A stretch of 64,000 nucleotides of DNA from Scleropages formosus (GCF_900964775.1 NC_041808.1:5910595-5974594); one strand, 5' to 3'. Shown: positions 1 through 23,832, numbered from the stretch's first letter. Made by a program: numbers and translations. The notes: generated by a model not told the origin, from the sequence alone.

Positions 1-110
1 ATCAGGGGGATGGGATTCAAACCCACAAACCACTGAGAGGCCACTGTGGGGACCCCCCCTGCATTCCAGCGCCCTACCCTTTGCACCACCTGCTTCAAAA
101 CAGGAAGCTG
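1..110 (-). repeat. Degraded SINE-like fragment
   Basis: The stretch carries a 'gggattcaaacccac' block followed by 'ccagcgccctaccc...gcaccacct'. This is the reverse-strand layout of a tRNA-derived SINE head (B-box-like then A-box-like), as in better copies elsewhere in the window. It is short and diverged, so the family is not certain. Confidence 0.3.
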
Positions 111-639
111 TCAGAGAAGATGATGAAGTACCGCGCAGCCCTGCCAGTGTCAACAAGCAGGAGTCCGTCGGGTCCCGTTCCCCACCCCGCACCAACGGTG
201 TCTCCCAGCATCAACAGACACTTCCGCTGAGGCTCCGCCCCCTGCCCCTCCTTGATGGTGACTCACTGCAACAACCTGAGCAGGTGAGCTGTGGCCAGTC
301 CCCCTGGGACCCGTGTCCATCTCCACAGGCAGGGCTGGTGACCACCAAGCCATGTGACTCGCAGGTGTTGAGCAGATTGTGAGCTCCTTTAACTCTGGGC
401 TTTCAGCAAATCCAGGTTTACTGACATGGTGAATTTTACTGTTCTACCTGGAAAGGAGGTACAGCTGACATATATATACAAATCCAAAAATGATCACATG
501 CATATTTTATTTGAATATGACAGTGTGCATAAGAATGAAAATAAAATTGCCTCTGTTTGAAGAAATAATGGGGAAGGCAGGTGGGGGAGGGTGTTTGAGT
601 TCCTGGGTTGTAAGAATGGGAATTAGTCTTTCTCAACTG

Positions 640-1405
640 TTCATTTCCAACTGCGTGCTTCCGGCTCTCCGTTCTCAACCGTCCACCTCCCTGTTTCCGA
701 CCTTTCATTCCCAACTGCCCATTTCCGACTCTCCATTCCCAACTGTCCAGCTGCCCGTTTCCGACTCTCCATTTCAAACCATCCAACTGCCCGTTTCCGG
801 CTCTCTATTCCCAACTGTCCAACTGCCCGTTTCCGACTCTCCATTTCAAACCATCCAACTGCCCGTTTCCAGCTCTCCATTCCCAACTGTCTAACTGCCC
901 GTTTCCGGCTCTCCGTTCCTAACTAGCCACCTCCCTGTTTCCAGCCCTTCGTTTCCAACTGCCTGTTTCCAGCTCTCCATTCCCAACTGGCCACCTTCCT
1001 GTTTCCAGTCCTTCATTCCCAACTGCCCATTTCCGACTCTCCATTCCCAACTGTCCAGCTGCCCGTTTCCGACTCTCCATTTCAAACCATCCAACTGCCC
1101 GTTTCCAGCTCTCCATTCCCAACTTTCCAACTGCCCGTTTCCGGCTCTCCGTTCCTAACTAGCCACCTCCCTGTTTCCAGCCCTTCGTTCCCAACTGCCT
1201 GTTTCCAGCTCTCCGTTCCCAACTGTCCAACTGCCTGTTTCCAGCTCTCCATTCCCAACTGTCCAACTGCCTGTTTCCAGCTCTCCATTCCCAACTGGCC
1301 ACCTTCCTGTTTTCAGCCCTTCATTCCCAACTGCCCACCTCCCTGTTTCCAGCCCTTCATTCCCAACTTTCCGTTTCCAGCCATCATTTCTAACTGCCCT
1401 TTTCC
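640..1405. repeat. 36-bp minisatellite
   Basis: About 20 imperfect tandem copies of a roughly 36-bp unit built on 'cccgtttccgactctcc' plus 'attcccaactgtccaactg'. Two sub-variants alternate: one with 'attcccaactgtcc' and one with 'atttcaaaccatcc'. The unit length is a multiple of three, so reading frames stay open through the array on both strands. These give 12-residue peptide repeats that should not be taken for a gene. Confidence 0.9.
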
Positions 1406-1431
1406 AAAAGGTCTGTTTGACTTTATTATAA

Positions 1432-1600
1432 TGGGGGCAGCTGATAGCGTAGTGGTTGGAGCTACTGCATTTGGACCCCAAGGTTGCAGGTTTGAATCCC
1501 ACCTCTGATTGTAGTACCTTTAAGCAAGGTACCTACCCTAAATAGCTCCAGTGAAATTACCTGGCTGTATAAATCATATAAATCACATCTGCCTGCTTGG
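1432..1600 (+). repeat. tRNA-derived SINE, family A
   Basis: It starts 'gggggcagctgatagcgtag' (A-box-like region), then has a B-box-like 'ggtttgaatcccacc' and the family body 'taccttt(a)agcaaggtacctaccct'. Other copies in this window share the same order and end in 'gctaaatgaataaatgtaa'. This copy is cut short at its 3' end and abuts a LINE fragment. Confidence 0.8.
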
Positions 1601-1624
1601 TGGTCCCACCCGTGAAAGGTAAAT

Positions 1625-1860
1625 CAGGAAGGTTCTCGGTTCCGGCTCCGTTGCCGTGGAACGACCTCACTCAGAACCACTAAATCTCTGTCCACATGTA
1701 AAAAGGGTCTTAAAACTCACCTCTTCCAGATTCACTTCGCCAATAATCTCTTAAATTAATGTAAACTGTAAATGTTTATGCACTATAACTTTAAGATCAG
1801 GACCAGATAGACCTTTACGCAGCTCTTTCTGTAATGTAACAAATGTTTATATGTATCTCA
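1625..1860 (+). repeat. LINE 3' end fragment, L2/Rex-like
   Basis: Translated pieces resemble the C-terminus of a fish L2-type ORF2: 'PLPWNDL', then in another frame 'LSTCKKGLKTHLF', matching the usual SLSTFKxxLKTHLF ending. A 3' non-coding tail with 'cactataactttaag' and a short A-run follows. It is a truncated, frame-shifted LINE remnant. Confidence 0.55.
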
Positions 1861-2228
1861 AAAAAAAAAAACAGTTACTGGGAGGGTGATCAGAAATCTG
1901 ATAAAAGTTTTATGCAGCTACTCGTGTGATGTACTTTGGTTCGTATGGTGGAAAGAAAGTAACTAGTTAAAAATCACGCGTCTGCATCCAAGTGTCTCTT
2001 TCTCCTAATGTGATGAACACATTGTATTTTCTATGAGATGCTTGAGTCATGATGAGGGGGACCGGTGTGTTTTACTGTGTTTCCGTGCTGTTTTACCACC
2101 GAAATGCTGCAAGCAGGGGACAGTCGCTCCTCACACCTCCCTGGGCATTTCTGTTTTTCTCCCTTTTGACAGAGACGCACCGCAACACGTTTCTTCCATG
2201 CCCTCTCCTGCGCGCGCGCTCCCCAACC

Positions 2229-2230
2229 CC

Positions 2231-2313
<83 letters not shown>
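2229..2313 (+). repeat. (CA)n microsatellite, about 41 units, upstream of adrb1
   Basis: An almost pure CA run ends in 'cacgcgcacaca', about 160 bp before the adrb1 start codon and 43 bp before a perfect CRE. Long alternating purine-pyrimidine runs can adopt Z-DNA and vary in length between individuals. Confidence 0.95.
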
Positions 2314-2315
<2 letters not shown>

Positions 2316-2471
2316 GCACACAGCAGCGCTCCTCCACTGGCCGCACCGCCCGCCAGTGACGTCACCGCTCCACTTCTCCGCGCCGCGAACATCGGGTCCC
2401 CACAGTCCGGGAGAAGCTCGTAAGGGGCGCGTGCGCTGCGCTGCGCTCGGGCCAGGGCGCGTGGCTCGCCA
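2314..2471 (+). promoter_or_regulatory. adrb1 proximal promoter / 5'UTR with CRE
   Basis: GC-rich sequence with no TATA box just before the adrb1 start. It contains a perfect palindromic cAMP response element, TGACGTCA, at 2357-2364. CpG density is high from here through the coding region. The transcription start site cannot be placed, so the split between promoter and 5'UTR is unknown. Confidence 0.55.
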
Positions 2472-3614
2472 ATGGCTGACGGAGCGGAGCCCGCCGCGTG
2501 CGCCAACGGCTCCTCCGCGGTGGGCGCCGACCGGTTGCCGGACGAGTGGACTGTGTGCGTGGGCGGCCTCCTGGTGCTCATGGTGCTCACGATCGTAGCG
2601 GGCAACGTGCTCGTGATCGCGGCCGTGGCCAGGACGCAGCGGCTGCAGACCATCACCAACGTGTTCGTGGTGTCGCTCGCGTGCGCCGACCTGGTCATGG
2701 GCGTGCTCGTGGTGCCCTTCGGCGCCGTGCTCGTGGTGCGCGACGCGTGGCTCTACGGCTCCTCCTTCTGCGAGGTGTGGATCTCCGTGGACGTGCTCTG
2801 CGTGACGGCGAGCATCGAGACTCTGTGCGTGATCGCCGTGGACCGCTACCTGGCCATCACGGCGCCGTTCCGCTACCAGCGGCTGGTGACACGCGCGCGC
2901 GCCGGGGCAGCGGTGTGCGCCGTGTGGGGTGTGTCGGCGCTCGTGTCCTTCCCGCCCATCCTGGCGCACTGGTGGCGCGACGGCGCGCACGCCGCGTGCT
3001 ACGAGGACCCCGAGTGCTGCGACTTCCTGACGAACCGCGCGTACGCCGTGAGCTCCTCCGTGGTCTCCTTCTACCTGCCGCTCGTGGTCATGGTCTTCGT
3101 GTACGCGCGCGTCTACCGCGAGGCGCGCCGGCAGCTCGACAAGATCGACCGCTGCGAGGGCGCGAGGAAGCGCGGCGGGGGCCCCGGGGCTCCCAGGCTC
3201 CTGGCCCTCAGGGAGCACAAGGCGCTCAAGACGCTGGGCATGATCATGGGCACCTTCACGCTCTGCTGGCTGCCCTTCTTCGTCGTGAACGTGCTGCGCG
3301 TATTCCGCGCGCACGTGGTCGACCGCCGCCTCTTCCTCTTCCTCAACTGGCTCGGCTACTCCAACTCGGCCTTCAACCCACTCATCTACTGCCGGAGCCC
3401 CGACTTCCGCAGGGCCTTCAGGAGGCTGCTGTGTAGCGCCGCCGGGGACGCCGCGCGGCACCGGCACCGGCCGCGCGCCGGCTCGTGCGACGCGACCCGC
3501 GCGCCCACCATGGAGCCCACGGCGGAGCCCACGTTCGGCGCCACCTGCAGCGAGTCCAACGAGGAGTGGTGCGCGGACAGGAGGGCTGGCGGAACCCTGA
3601 ACACACCTGTGTGA
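2472..3614 (+). CDS. adrb1: Beta-1 adrenergic receptor
   Basis: Single-exon class A GPCR of 380 aa, a plasma-membrane catecholamine receptor that couples to Gs. Visible landmarks: N-glycosylation site N12-G-S, D73 (2.50), D107 (3.32, amine anchor), D124-R-Y, serines 195/196/199 (5.42, 5.43, 5.46), CWLPFF at 265-270, N273 (6.55), N292 (7.39), NPLIY at 302-306 and a single palmitoylation-type C321. Long runs in TM3-ECL2 and TM6-TM7 match human ADRB1 as remembered. The third intracellular loop is about 30 residues and lacks the long proline-rich insert of mammalian ADRB1. The C-terminus is T-P-V, a class I PDZ-type ending, where human has S-K-V. The start is the first ATG in frame. GC3 is extreme. 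The identity as beta-1 and not beta-2 rests on sequence likeness and on the ccdc186-tdrd1 neighbourhood. Confidence 0.95.
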   Translation: MADGAEPAACANGSSAVGADRLPDEWTVCVGGLLVLMVLTIVAGNVLVIAAVARTQRLQTITNVFVVSLACADLVMGVLVVPFGAVLVVRDAWLYGSSFCEVWISVDVLCVTASIETLCVIAVDRYLAITAPFRYQRLVTRARAGAAVCAVWGVSALVSFPPILAHWWRDGAHAACYEDPECCDFLTNRAYAVSSSVVSFYLPLVVMVFVYARVYREARRQLDKIDRCEGARKRGGGPGAPRLLALREHKALKTLGMIMGTFTLCWLPFFVVNVLRVFRAHVVDRRLFLFLNWLGYSNSAFNPLIYCRSPDFRRAFRRLLCSAAGDAARHRHRPRAGSCDATRAPTMEPTAEPTFGATCSESNEEWCADRRAGGTLNTPV

Positions 3615-4550
3615 TGGTGACGCGGAGATGCCCCGACAGATCGGGACCGGGGGTGGGGTGGGGTGTCGGGGGGGGGGTTGCAGGTGGACACGGAGGGACA
3701 CGCAGAGATCCACGTAACGGCTACACACGGAGCGGTGGGACACCCTGGGACGCGCGTCCAAACGACGCCGTGACTCTGTGCGTAAAAGCGCAAGGCGCGC
3801 AAAGGCGCGCGTAAGAGCCTGGGACTTGGGGGACAGCGGTGGCCTGACACTGATTGAGAGTGTTGTTATTGTTATTGTCATTCCTCATCCGTCACGAGTG
3901 AAAGAAGGTAAAAAAGCGGGTTTTACTCCGTGTCCCTCTGATGTGCGAACTGTACAGAGGATACTGTTTATATTAAACGTCATATTCCGATATCCTGTAC
4001 AGATTTATTGGTACTGGTGGGTGAGTGCGAGACCAATGAACCGTGAATACAGATGGAATAAACGGCCAATAATCTTTTTATATAAAGTAACATGCGAGGG
4101 TCTAGAAGTATCCGCAAATTTAAAAAAAAAAAAAAAGTTAAAATTATTGCGGATGCGTTTCGACTCATCCTTGTGTATGTGTATATATTGCATTTATTAT
4201 ACACATAGTTAAACTTGCATATAAATATTAATCAATATCTCGTGACACTTGTGTATGTCATGTGGTATTGATTTTTTTTTCTGTTTTTCATGGTTCAACT
4301 TTGAAAGGATGCAGAGATGAAAGGTTCATGACCACAGATTAAAATGTTTATTTATTATTGTTACCATTATTAAGGTATTTAATTTGATAAAGGAGTCTAT
4401 AGTTAACGATTGTTTCCTTTTCTGTTGTTAATATCACTCTGGAGCTCCAGATGCTGCAGTGTTTTGTGTGTTTTCATGCTCACGTTAGGTGTTGTATAAA
4501 TATTCGCCCAGCTAAATGTGCAATAAAGTCTCCTGCTGCATCTGGAATGC
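3615..4550 (+). other. adrb1: adrb1 3'UTR with candidate polyA signal
   Basis: The base composition changes from GC-rich to AT-rich after the stop codon. An AATAAA hexamer at 4522-4527 is followed by a GT-rich stretch ('gaatgcggatgtgtcc'), a plausible cleavage site. Other A-rich hexamers lie upstream, for example near 4056, so alternative ends are possible. Confidence 0.5.
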
Positions 4551-4819
4551 GGATGTGTCCTTTCCATCGACTTCTTCTAGAATCACAGTCTCACCTGTGT
4601 CCCTCAGCTGTCAGGTTAGATGTTTCCTTCTGTATATTGAGTCTCTCCAGCTTGTACAGGTAAATGGGGTAGCACTGGTGGGGGGGGGGTACATTTGAAC
4701 CCGAGACCTTGGTGCTGCTCTTCAGGTCCTAGGAAATGAGCTGCCGTTGGACCTCGAGAAGGTTCTCTGAGCTGCTGCAGCAGAACCAACTAGTAACACA
4801 CACCCTGTCAATAACCACT

Positions 4820-4968
4820 TGTTCCGAGCAAGTTCGCGGCGAGCTGGAGCCTTGCCCGGCAACACGGGGCGCAAGGCCAAAGGGGGTGGAAACACATCCA
4901 GGACGGGACGCCAGTCTGTTGCAAGGCACCCCAAGCAGGGCTCGAACCCCAGAGCCGCCACGCCACCA
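4820..4968 (-). repeat. SINE, family B, diverged copy
   Basis: Reverse-strand copy with 'cccggcaacacggggcgcaa', 'aggacgggacgccagtctg' and 'caaggcaccccaagcaggg' followed by 'ctcgaacccc'. These are the diagnostic blocks of the family seen much better at 31588 and 43212. Diverged in its 3' part. Confidence 0.75.
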
Positions 4969-6199
4969 AGCCCCCTCAACCAGTAACAGTTGAGCAAAAA
5001 TATTTAATTGAGCCCAAAGCTTTAGTATTTCAGTCTAAACTTGCAATTATTAAAAATGGATAAATATTTGCATTGATCCCATGATATCCTGGAGGGGGGG
5101 GGGTACGAATTTAGAGATGGGGTCTTGCTGTTAGTGAATTAATCGGTTCAGAAGGAGTATGGGGGAGAATCGCTGCTGAGCAAAACACCGTGCAGCAGAG
5201 AGAGGTGGGAATACACACGGGTTCGAGGTCATGTGAAACCGCAGAAGCCTTGAGATCCGAACAGTGGAAACGTTCCTCACGATCACCTACCTCCCAGGTG
5301 GAAGAGGAAGCATGTGAAGAAACCTTCTTTTTTTCTGTGTGTGCGTGTGTGTGCGTGTGTGTGTGTGTGGAGTGCAGGAAGTCCCTGGTGTCTGCCCACC
5401 AAGCAGACAGGGGGTCTGGGACACTGTCATTGTTTACTCTGATGAGTCTCTGGCCTTGAAAGGAACACGGCCGGCGGCATTGTTCCAAAAATTAAAACAA
5501 GACGTTTGTTTAGTTTGGTTTGTTTGTTTGGTCGTCTTAATCGATGTCCCCATCTACAGCACAGCCCTTTGTGTCACATGACGGTTACGTTTTACATCTT
5601 CGCTACGTGCCAATGAGGATGCGTAGCAGTGCAATCGGTGTCATACCGATGTTGGTCATGGTTGTCAGTGGTCACGCGATCGTATGGTCACACAGGTGAG
5701 AATTGCTGAGGTTTTACAGTTACTTTTCACGTCTGACGCTGTCGGCTGTTTGGAGCTCGAAGTCGCTCTGAAAAGAGTCCGTTGTGGGAGAGCTGCCTGC
5801 TGTCAGACAGCAGTGTCAGATGTGACGCCCAGAGGACGGTGGGTGGAGGGGCGTGGAGGGGTGCGGGGGTGGTCTATGACTCAGAGCCGAGCGACTCTCC
5901 CTCTTTTGCCGACAGCAGGTCCCCAGCTGGAAGCTCATCTTTATTTAAGCGCGCCTTCGTGGGATGCTATTTTTAGACCAAGGTAATGAGTTGAGGGTCC
6001 AGTGCGCCAGGAATAGGAGCGCCTGGTGGTCTGGACACCGAGTGACCCTGAGGCCCACTTCTGATGTTACACACTATGGACAATGGTGATGTTTGAGGGA
6101 CACCAAGCATCCAGACCATGTGCAAAGATCTCATTTCCTATTTTCCTGACTATTTAATCATGTGCATTCCAGTATTGTTAGAGTAAAGACTGGGTTGAG

Positions 6200-6590
6200 A
6201 CAAGTTGATTGGTTGTTGGGTTGGGGATTCACTTTGTTGTTAGCCAAAAGGCCCAGAAGTGATGAGTTGATACGTGTTGATTGGTTGTTTGGTTAGTATT
6301 ATCAAACCGGCTATTGGGTTGGGGCTTGATGATTGGGTCTTTCGGTTGGTGGACTATGTTGATTGGCTGTTGAGTTGCAACATGATGATTGGCTGTTATG
6401 GGGGATGTGTTGACTGGATATTGGGCTGGAATGATTGGAGTGGCTTTTAACTCCAGTTTCAGTGCCCATCCAAGGTCCCAGCAAAGAAACCCATACTCCA
6501 GGTAGCATGGTAGTTCAACAGATATTGGGTTGGGACACGATGATTGGCTGTGTGGTTGAGATAACTGAACTGGCTGTTGGAAAGTAATAT
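6200..6590 (+). repeat. Degenerate ATTGG-rich tandem array
   Basis: Phrases such as 'gttgattggttgttgggttgg', 'tgatgattggctgttatggg' and 'cacgatgattggctgtgtgg' recur at irregular spacing. Each carries ATTGG, the reverse of a CCAAT box. It looks like an old tandem duplication that has drifted. It has no coding content. Confidence 0.6.
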
Positions 6591-9500
6591 CTACCTCTCT
6601 CGTACCCAGGTTCTTGAGCTTTTGGATTGCTTTCAGCAGGTGGAGTCAGCGTGATGTGGTGGGGACAAAAAAATGGCTGGTTGTGTTCTGATCAAACATC
6701 TGTGCCTCTGAGTCATGAATCCTGGAGGTCCACAGTGACTCTACTGTGCTCTCTTGCTTGTTACCTGTTCACAAGTGCTGCTGGAAACCCTCAGGTGGTC
6801 TTTACTGAGCTCTGCTGGAGGAGTCAACAATTTGCACATGGAAGTGACCTCATGAAGCCTTCAATCCAAGAACTAATAGATGAGAATGAACCCTAGCAAA
6901 CCCTGGAGGGACCCAGGTTCCACATCTCGTCAGAAGGATGCTCTTAAAATAGCAAGCTGTCTGATGTCCAGTCTTCATCTGCAAATCTTTATCAGCAGCA
7001 CGAAAGAAGTTAAAAACGTCACTCATTTCCATGGCAACACAGAGCATCTCGTCAACTGGGAGAATGAAAACGAGGAGTTCATCTTGACTTTCTTTGCTCA
7101 CAGGTACCACCCACTAGGAACCGAGCGATGGGTCCAAACAAGGTCACGAAATAAGGTCATGTCCATGATGTGTGGAATATATATTCTAAAAGGCAACAGT
7201 CTCTGAGCCAGTTAACATTCACTAACGCTCTTCATTAACAGTTGTCACCTGGGCACAATAAAGACCCCGTTTCCCACAATGCTGCTGATGGCAAGGAGCT
7301 GCTCGGCTTTAATTCCTGTCCAGAAAGGTCAATCAGTCCGTACACCTCTCGAACCTGTGATCACTGCCCTTCTTGAGGGGGTTGTGGGGGATTATGGGAC
7401 GAGATGCAGGTCAGCAAACTGATGCTTTAATGCGTAAACTGACTGGAGAAGAAAAAACAGGTCCCTCGTGTCACCCAGCGCTGTGAACCGCATGAGGTCT
7501 GGGAGGAACGCGTGCTCAGGAGTGTGTCCGGCTGCAGGTCGGCAACGTACTATGTGTGTTAAACAGGAGCTCAGTGCGTCAGTCGTGTCTCTAGCAGCGC
7601 ATTACAACCACAGGAGACTTGCTATAAATAGCGTAACCTGTGTGCTAACAGGAAATGCACCGCCTGCAACGTGTCACCAGGGAGCACGGGTGGCCATTAC
7701 TAAGCGAAGACTATGATAATGGTAAAGGGAAGGGTTAGGGTAGAGGCACAGCTGCTGTGTAAGAATGTTGCAGCTGTCTCTCCAAACTTGCTCGTGTGTG
7801 TGTGGGGGGTAAGTCTAAAGGTGTGAAAGTCATTTCGCTGTGCTGGAGGTGTGCGAGACCCTTCAACCCAATGGAATAAAGCCAGAGAGGGTCACGGGAA
7901 AACGAGGAATGTGGAGATTAGTGTAATTGGTTAGGTTGATATGTTACATTTCGCACATTCTCATCCCATGTTACTAATATTTTAACCCTTTAATCAGAGA
8001 TCTGGAAAAGGAATTGAAGTTCCTTTCCAAGGAACAGAATCTGCAAACCTTCCCCCCAGTCATCAGTGCAACTCACCCCACCCTTGCCCCCAACACAACT
8101 CCTTTTGCCCTGAACATAAACCCTGAACAGAGGCCTGCTGGGGCTTCTTGGAGAAGAGCCTCAAGCTCTGGGTCCCTGAGGGCACAGAAAGGGGGTGCTG
8201 GTCCTTTCAGGATCTCTGCTTTTCTCCGCAGGAAACGGTGCTTTCGCCCCTCAGAATGCTGTCGTTTCGTGACCACATCACAGTGCATAAGCTGAAAATG
8301 AAATTCCATGCTTGTGGAATAAAGCAAATATTCAATTTCTCTGTCTGATTACTTTTTCCCATCTCATGCTGGTACGGGGGGAGGGGGGGAGAGAAATACA
8401 ATCATAAAAAATATTCTTTCATTTCTGTAATCGCCATATATACAGATAGAATACAGAATCATTAAAGACATCTCATGATTTACATAATTTTATCTACATA
8501 AAAATATAATCACTTTTCCATTTAAATGAACAGGAACAACAATGGGACCCAAAATCCAGGGGGGGAAATATCAGGACAGAAAGAGGTCAAGGGGAGGGGG
8601 ATGGAGAAAAGGCCTGTCAATGTCATTGAGCACCGGGGGTTGCGGAGTTGTATCCAACTCTGTTCAGCAGCGTTTCAGGGGGCCTGTAAGGAGATGGGCC
8701 ACTGAGACAGTGACCTGACCATCAGTGACCAGGACCAGTTCTGCCCTGCCAACCCTCAGAGCCAGACCTCCAGCGGGGACCTTCCCACTGGCGTCCTGCC
8801 CCTGACCATCGCCACGGGTCATTGCTATTGCACAGGTTATAGCTTGGAAACCACAAACAAAACAAAAATTCATATGTTCAAAAAAAGTTCCAATCTTACA
8901 GCTGCAAAAGGACAGACATGTCCAGGTTTCATTCAGTGTCTCAAACCCTGAGCTCACTTGTGCCCATCTACAGGAAACATCAGGGCTCGCAGCTGCTCTC
9001 CAGCTCCTCGCACCTTCACTGCCACGAGACCCAGCCGTATGAACCGGAGCCCCTCAAAGCGGCCAGGAACGCAGCACTCGAACCCACGTCCGGAGCATTA
9101 TAATGAAACAAACAAGAAGCCACTCAATACAGTGTTTAGACACTAAACACCCGGCGGAAGGACAGGAATTCATAGCTGATTCTTCCCAAGAACTGCATTT
9201 CTACAGAAAAAGAACCATTAAATCAATATTTAGACTTTTGGTTGAATGAACCCCATTGAAATCACCAGAAACAAAAGAGCAAAACAAAAAATAAATACAG
9301 TTGAGCCCGCAGCTGCCTGGGATCCTCCAGGAGCTGCTGCACGAAGACGCCGCTGCGCCGTACATTCAGAGACGTGCGCACCGCTAATACTGGAGCTGAC
9401 ACGCTGGTTTTTCATGTAAGTGCCTTAGCAACATGTGGAAGATGGAAACAGTGCTTTGTTCATTCAACGTTTAAGTGCATCTGTTTCTAGTAAACAATGT

Positions 9501-9640
9501 GTTGGAGCACCCGCGATGTGGGGTTCTGCCGCACCCTGTCATCCACGCCGAGGAGCACCAAGGGCCGACCGTGTGGGCGGGAGATTACTTCATTTCATCA
9601 CTTCATCTGTCCACCGCACTAATAATTTATACAATAATTT

Positions 9641-9646
9641 TTTAAT
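9641..9646 (-). other. ccdc186: Candidate ccdc186 polyA signal (ATTAAA)
   Basis: On the minus strand an ATTAAA hexamer lies about 460 nt after the ccdc186 stop, followed by AT-rich then GT-containing sequence. No AATAAA was noticed closer to the stop. Weak call. Confidence 0.3.
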
Positions 9647-10106
9647 CATTGGCAAGTCACTTCACGGTGTCACATTTTCCTGCATTTCCAAGCGTTTTGA
9701 GGGATCCTCTCCTACTTCTTGGGGGCTGGACATACACTCTCTGGTGCAGGGGTAACGGGGGGGCGTCTGAGAGGGGATGGAGCTGCGCACAAAAGGAATA
9801 GCTACAAAGGGCACAGGTGGGGGAGAGACGAGTGAGAGGAAGGTGGTGTAGAACCACTCTTGACTGCCCACCCAGTTCAAGGTGCGAGAACAGTGCTCCA
9901 CACATCCTGTGGGTAGCTTCCCACAGGGATGAGAGTTCCTACAGAATGGGGGTCTCCAGCTCCTCTCCGTCCTCTTTATGGCCTCTCCTTCATCTGCCGT
10001 TTATCATGTGTGGCCAGAGTGTGCGTCACCTCCACAGGAGCCTCTCTTGTTGAGGTGGGGGCGGAGCCAGCGTTTAATTTCCTCCCATCCACTGCTCCAG
10101 CTGATG

Positions 10107-22189
<12,083 letters not shown>

Positions 22190-22982
22190 CCTCAATCCTA
22201 CTTCACATCCTGCCCAAACAGAACAAGAAAACACTCAGACACTTCATTCATTCCTTTCCAAGAGCTTTTATCTCAACTCATGGACATGGTCTACATTTGA
22301 AGTCTATATGGTGAATGTGAATAAAAAGATTTACCAAAATACAATTAAAACAAGAACCTCTTTGCTCAATAGTTCAGTTCCTTAATTGCTGCCTCCCAGA
22401 CTCTGAGAGCTGCACATTTGAGCAGAACAGGAATACAGCAATAACATGGGGCAGAGGAGTGGCCTGGCCTACCTCCTCAGGTCAGTGGACAGAGAAAAAG
22501 AGAGCTAGAGACACAGAGTTGTAGAGGGTTATAGCTCAAAGGCACACTCCTTTCACTGTTCTCCCACAAACCATGTGCAGGAAGACGACACTTTTGCTCT
22601 TTCAGTTTTCCTATCCTTGACTGTAATCTTTGTGTTGCAAGTATAGCACTGATCTTTGATAACATTCACAGTTTGGTAAAAGTTTGTACACAGTCAGTCG
22701 TACCTCTGCAGTCACAGCTGAGATACAAACACCTGAGCTTCTAACAGAGTTTTGTATCTGTGTGTTTAATGTGGAGCACAGAGTTTGTGCAGACCGTAAC
22801 TCACCGACACCTGTCCATACTGACTACCTTTTACTACTGAATTACTGTTCACATTCACAGCAGCAATAGGCCAAGCAGAGCCTTACAGGGAGCAAGCAGG
22901 AAGACAGTTCAAAGTCCAACATGCAATTTAAATTAAAAATTACCAAGTCCTCACAACATGACAATACACCACTAACAACCTA

Positions 22983-23009
22983 GTTTAAAAAAAAAAAAAA
23001 AAAAAAAAG
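22983..23009 (+). repeat. A-run in ccdc186 intron 1
   Basis: About 25 A after 'cctagttt'. No SINE body was recognised next to it. Confidence 0.85.
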
Positions 23010-23611
23010 CTGGGAGAATATCAGGCTAAAGTACACAGGTTCCTTACTCAAGCCAACAGTATGACCTTATCCAATTCCTCCCCTGCCTTTGAAAAGTAGC
23101 TCTTATTCAACCCCCAGGGGAACTGGATGCAATGTCTGAAGGACCACAGTGAAATCAGGGGGTGGCATTGGACCTAAACTCTTGCGTGTGCGCTTGTGAA
23201 AGAATTCCTGATGCTGACAACAAGGGTCTCAGCTCACCTTCTCCACCTCCTCTACTCAAGACACACCTCAGGAATGGCACAGCTTTAGATGCACTGCCAC
23301 CATATTCAAGGCACCGGGCCATTTGCACTGCTGTTATTCTTTTATCCCAGAACAGACTTTTCCTTGCAGCCGCTATGGCCTGACCTGCCTGTCCCGCATT
23401 GGCTTCATCAGCCACCAGCGAGCCTGCAGCAGACGTGGGCAGCCCCTTTCCTAAATCTTCACTCACGAAGTCAAGCCACAATGACTCTTTCATGCAGCTA
23501 GTTTAGTGTGTTTGCTTACGGAAAAGTAGCATGCAAACAGTACATGCACTGATGTATACTATCACTGTTCGGGATAACTGTTCCATCACGACTGTTGTGA
23601 TATTAGTTATT

Positions 23612-23832
23612 TGATGGGACAGCTGGTAGAGTAGTGGTTAGAAAAACTGCCTTTGGACCCAAAGGTCGCAGGTTCGAGCCTCACCTCCAGCTGTAGTACC
23701 CTTGAGCAAGGTACTTACCCTGAATTGCTCCAGTAAAATTACCCAGCTGTATAAATGGATAAATAATTGTAACCTTAACATTGTAAGTCGCTTTGGAGAA
23801 AAGCATCCGCTAAATGAATAAATGTAAAATGA
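23612..23832 (+). repeat. tRNA-derived SINE, family A, near full length
   Basis: Best copy in the window. Head 'gggacagctggtagagtagt', B-box-like 'ggttcgagcctcacc', body 'ttgagcaaggtacttaccct', 'aattacccagctgtataaat' and tail 'ggagaaaagcatccgct' plus 'aaatgaataaatgtaa'. It lies in ccdc186 intron 1. Confidence 0.9.

Larger units (their letters stand above)
4551..10106. other. Intergenic stretch between adrb1 and ccdc186
   Basis: No convincing gene was seen. ORFs here are short, overlap simple repeats or lack family likeness. It holds a SINE (4820-4968), a (TG)n tract (5336-5369), an ATTGG-rich array (6200-6590) and two MEF2-like decamers: CTATTTTTAG at 5967-5976 and CTATAAATAG at 7622-7631. 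An AATAAA near 8319 on the + strand could end an unrecognised transcript. The ccdc186 3'UTR enters from the right. Confidence 0.5.

Noticed and set aside
640-1502. Several open frames in the 36-bp minisatellite
   Set aside because: The repeat unit is a multiple of three with few stops, so open frames arise by chance. No start, splice or domain context.
2031-3881. 616-codon open frame antisense to adrb1
   Set aside because: It is a shadow of the very GC-rich receptor gene, with a (GT)n peptide inside and no family likeness. The + strand frame is a clear GPCR.
7984-8345. Possible exon of an unknown + strand gene ending at an AATAAA near 8319
   Set aside because: The open frame is about 100 codons, has no family likeness and no clear splice partner. 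It could be a lncRNA end, but evidence is too thin.
23612-23700. tRNA gene
   Set aside because: A- and B-box-like blocks belong to SINE heads; no cloverleaf with anticodon arm can be folded and many similar copies exist.
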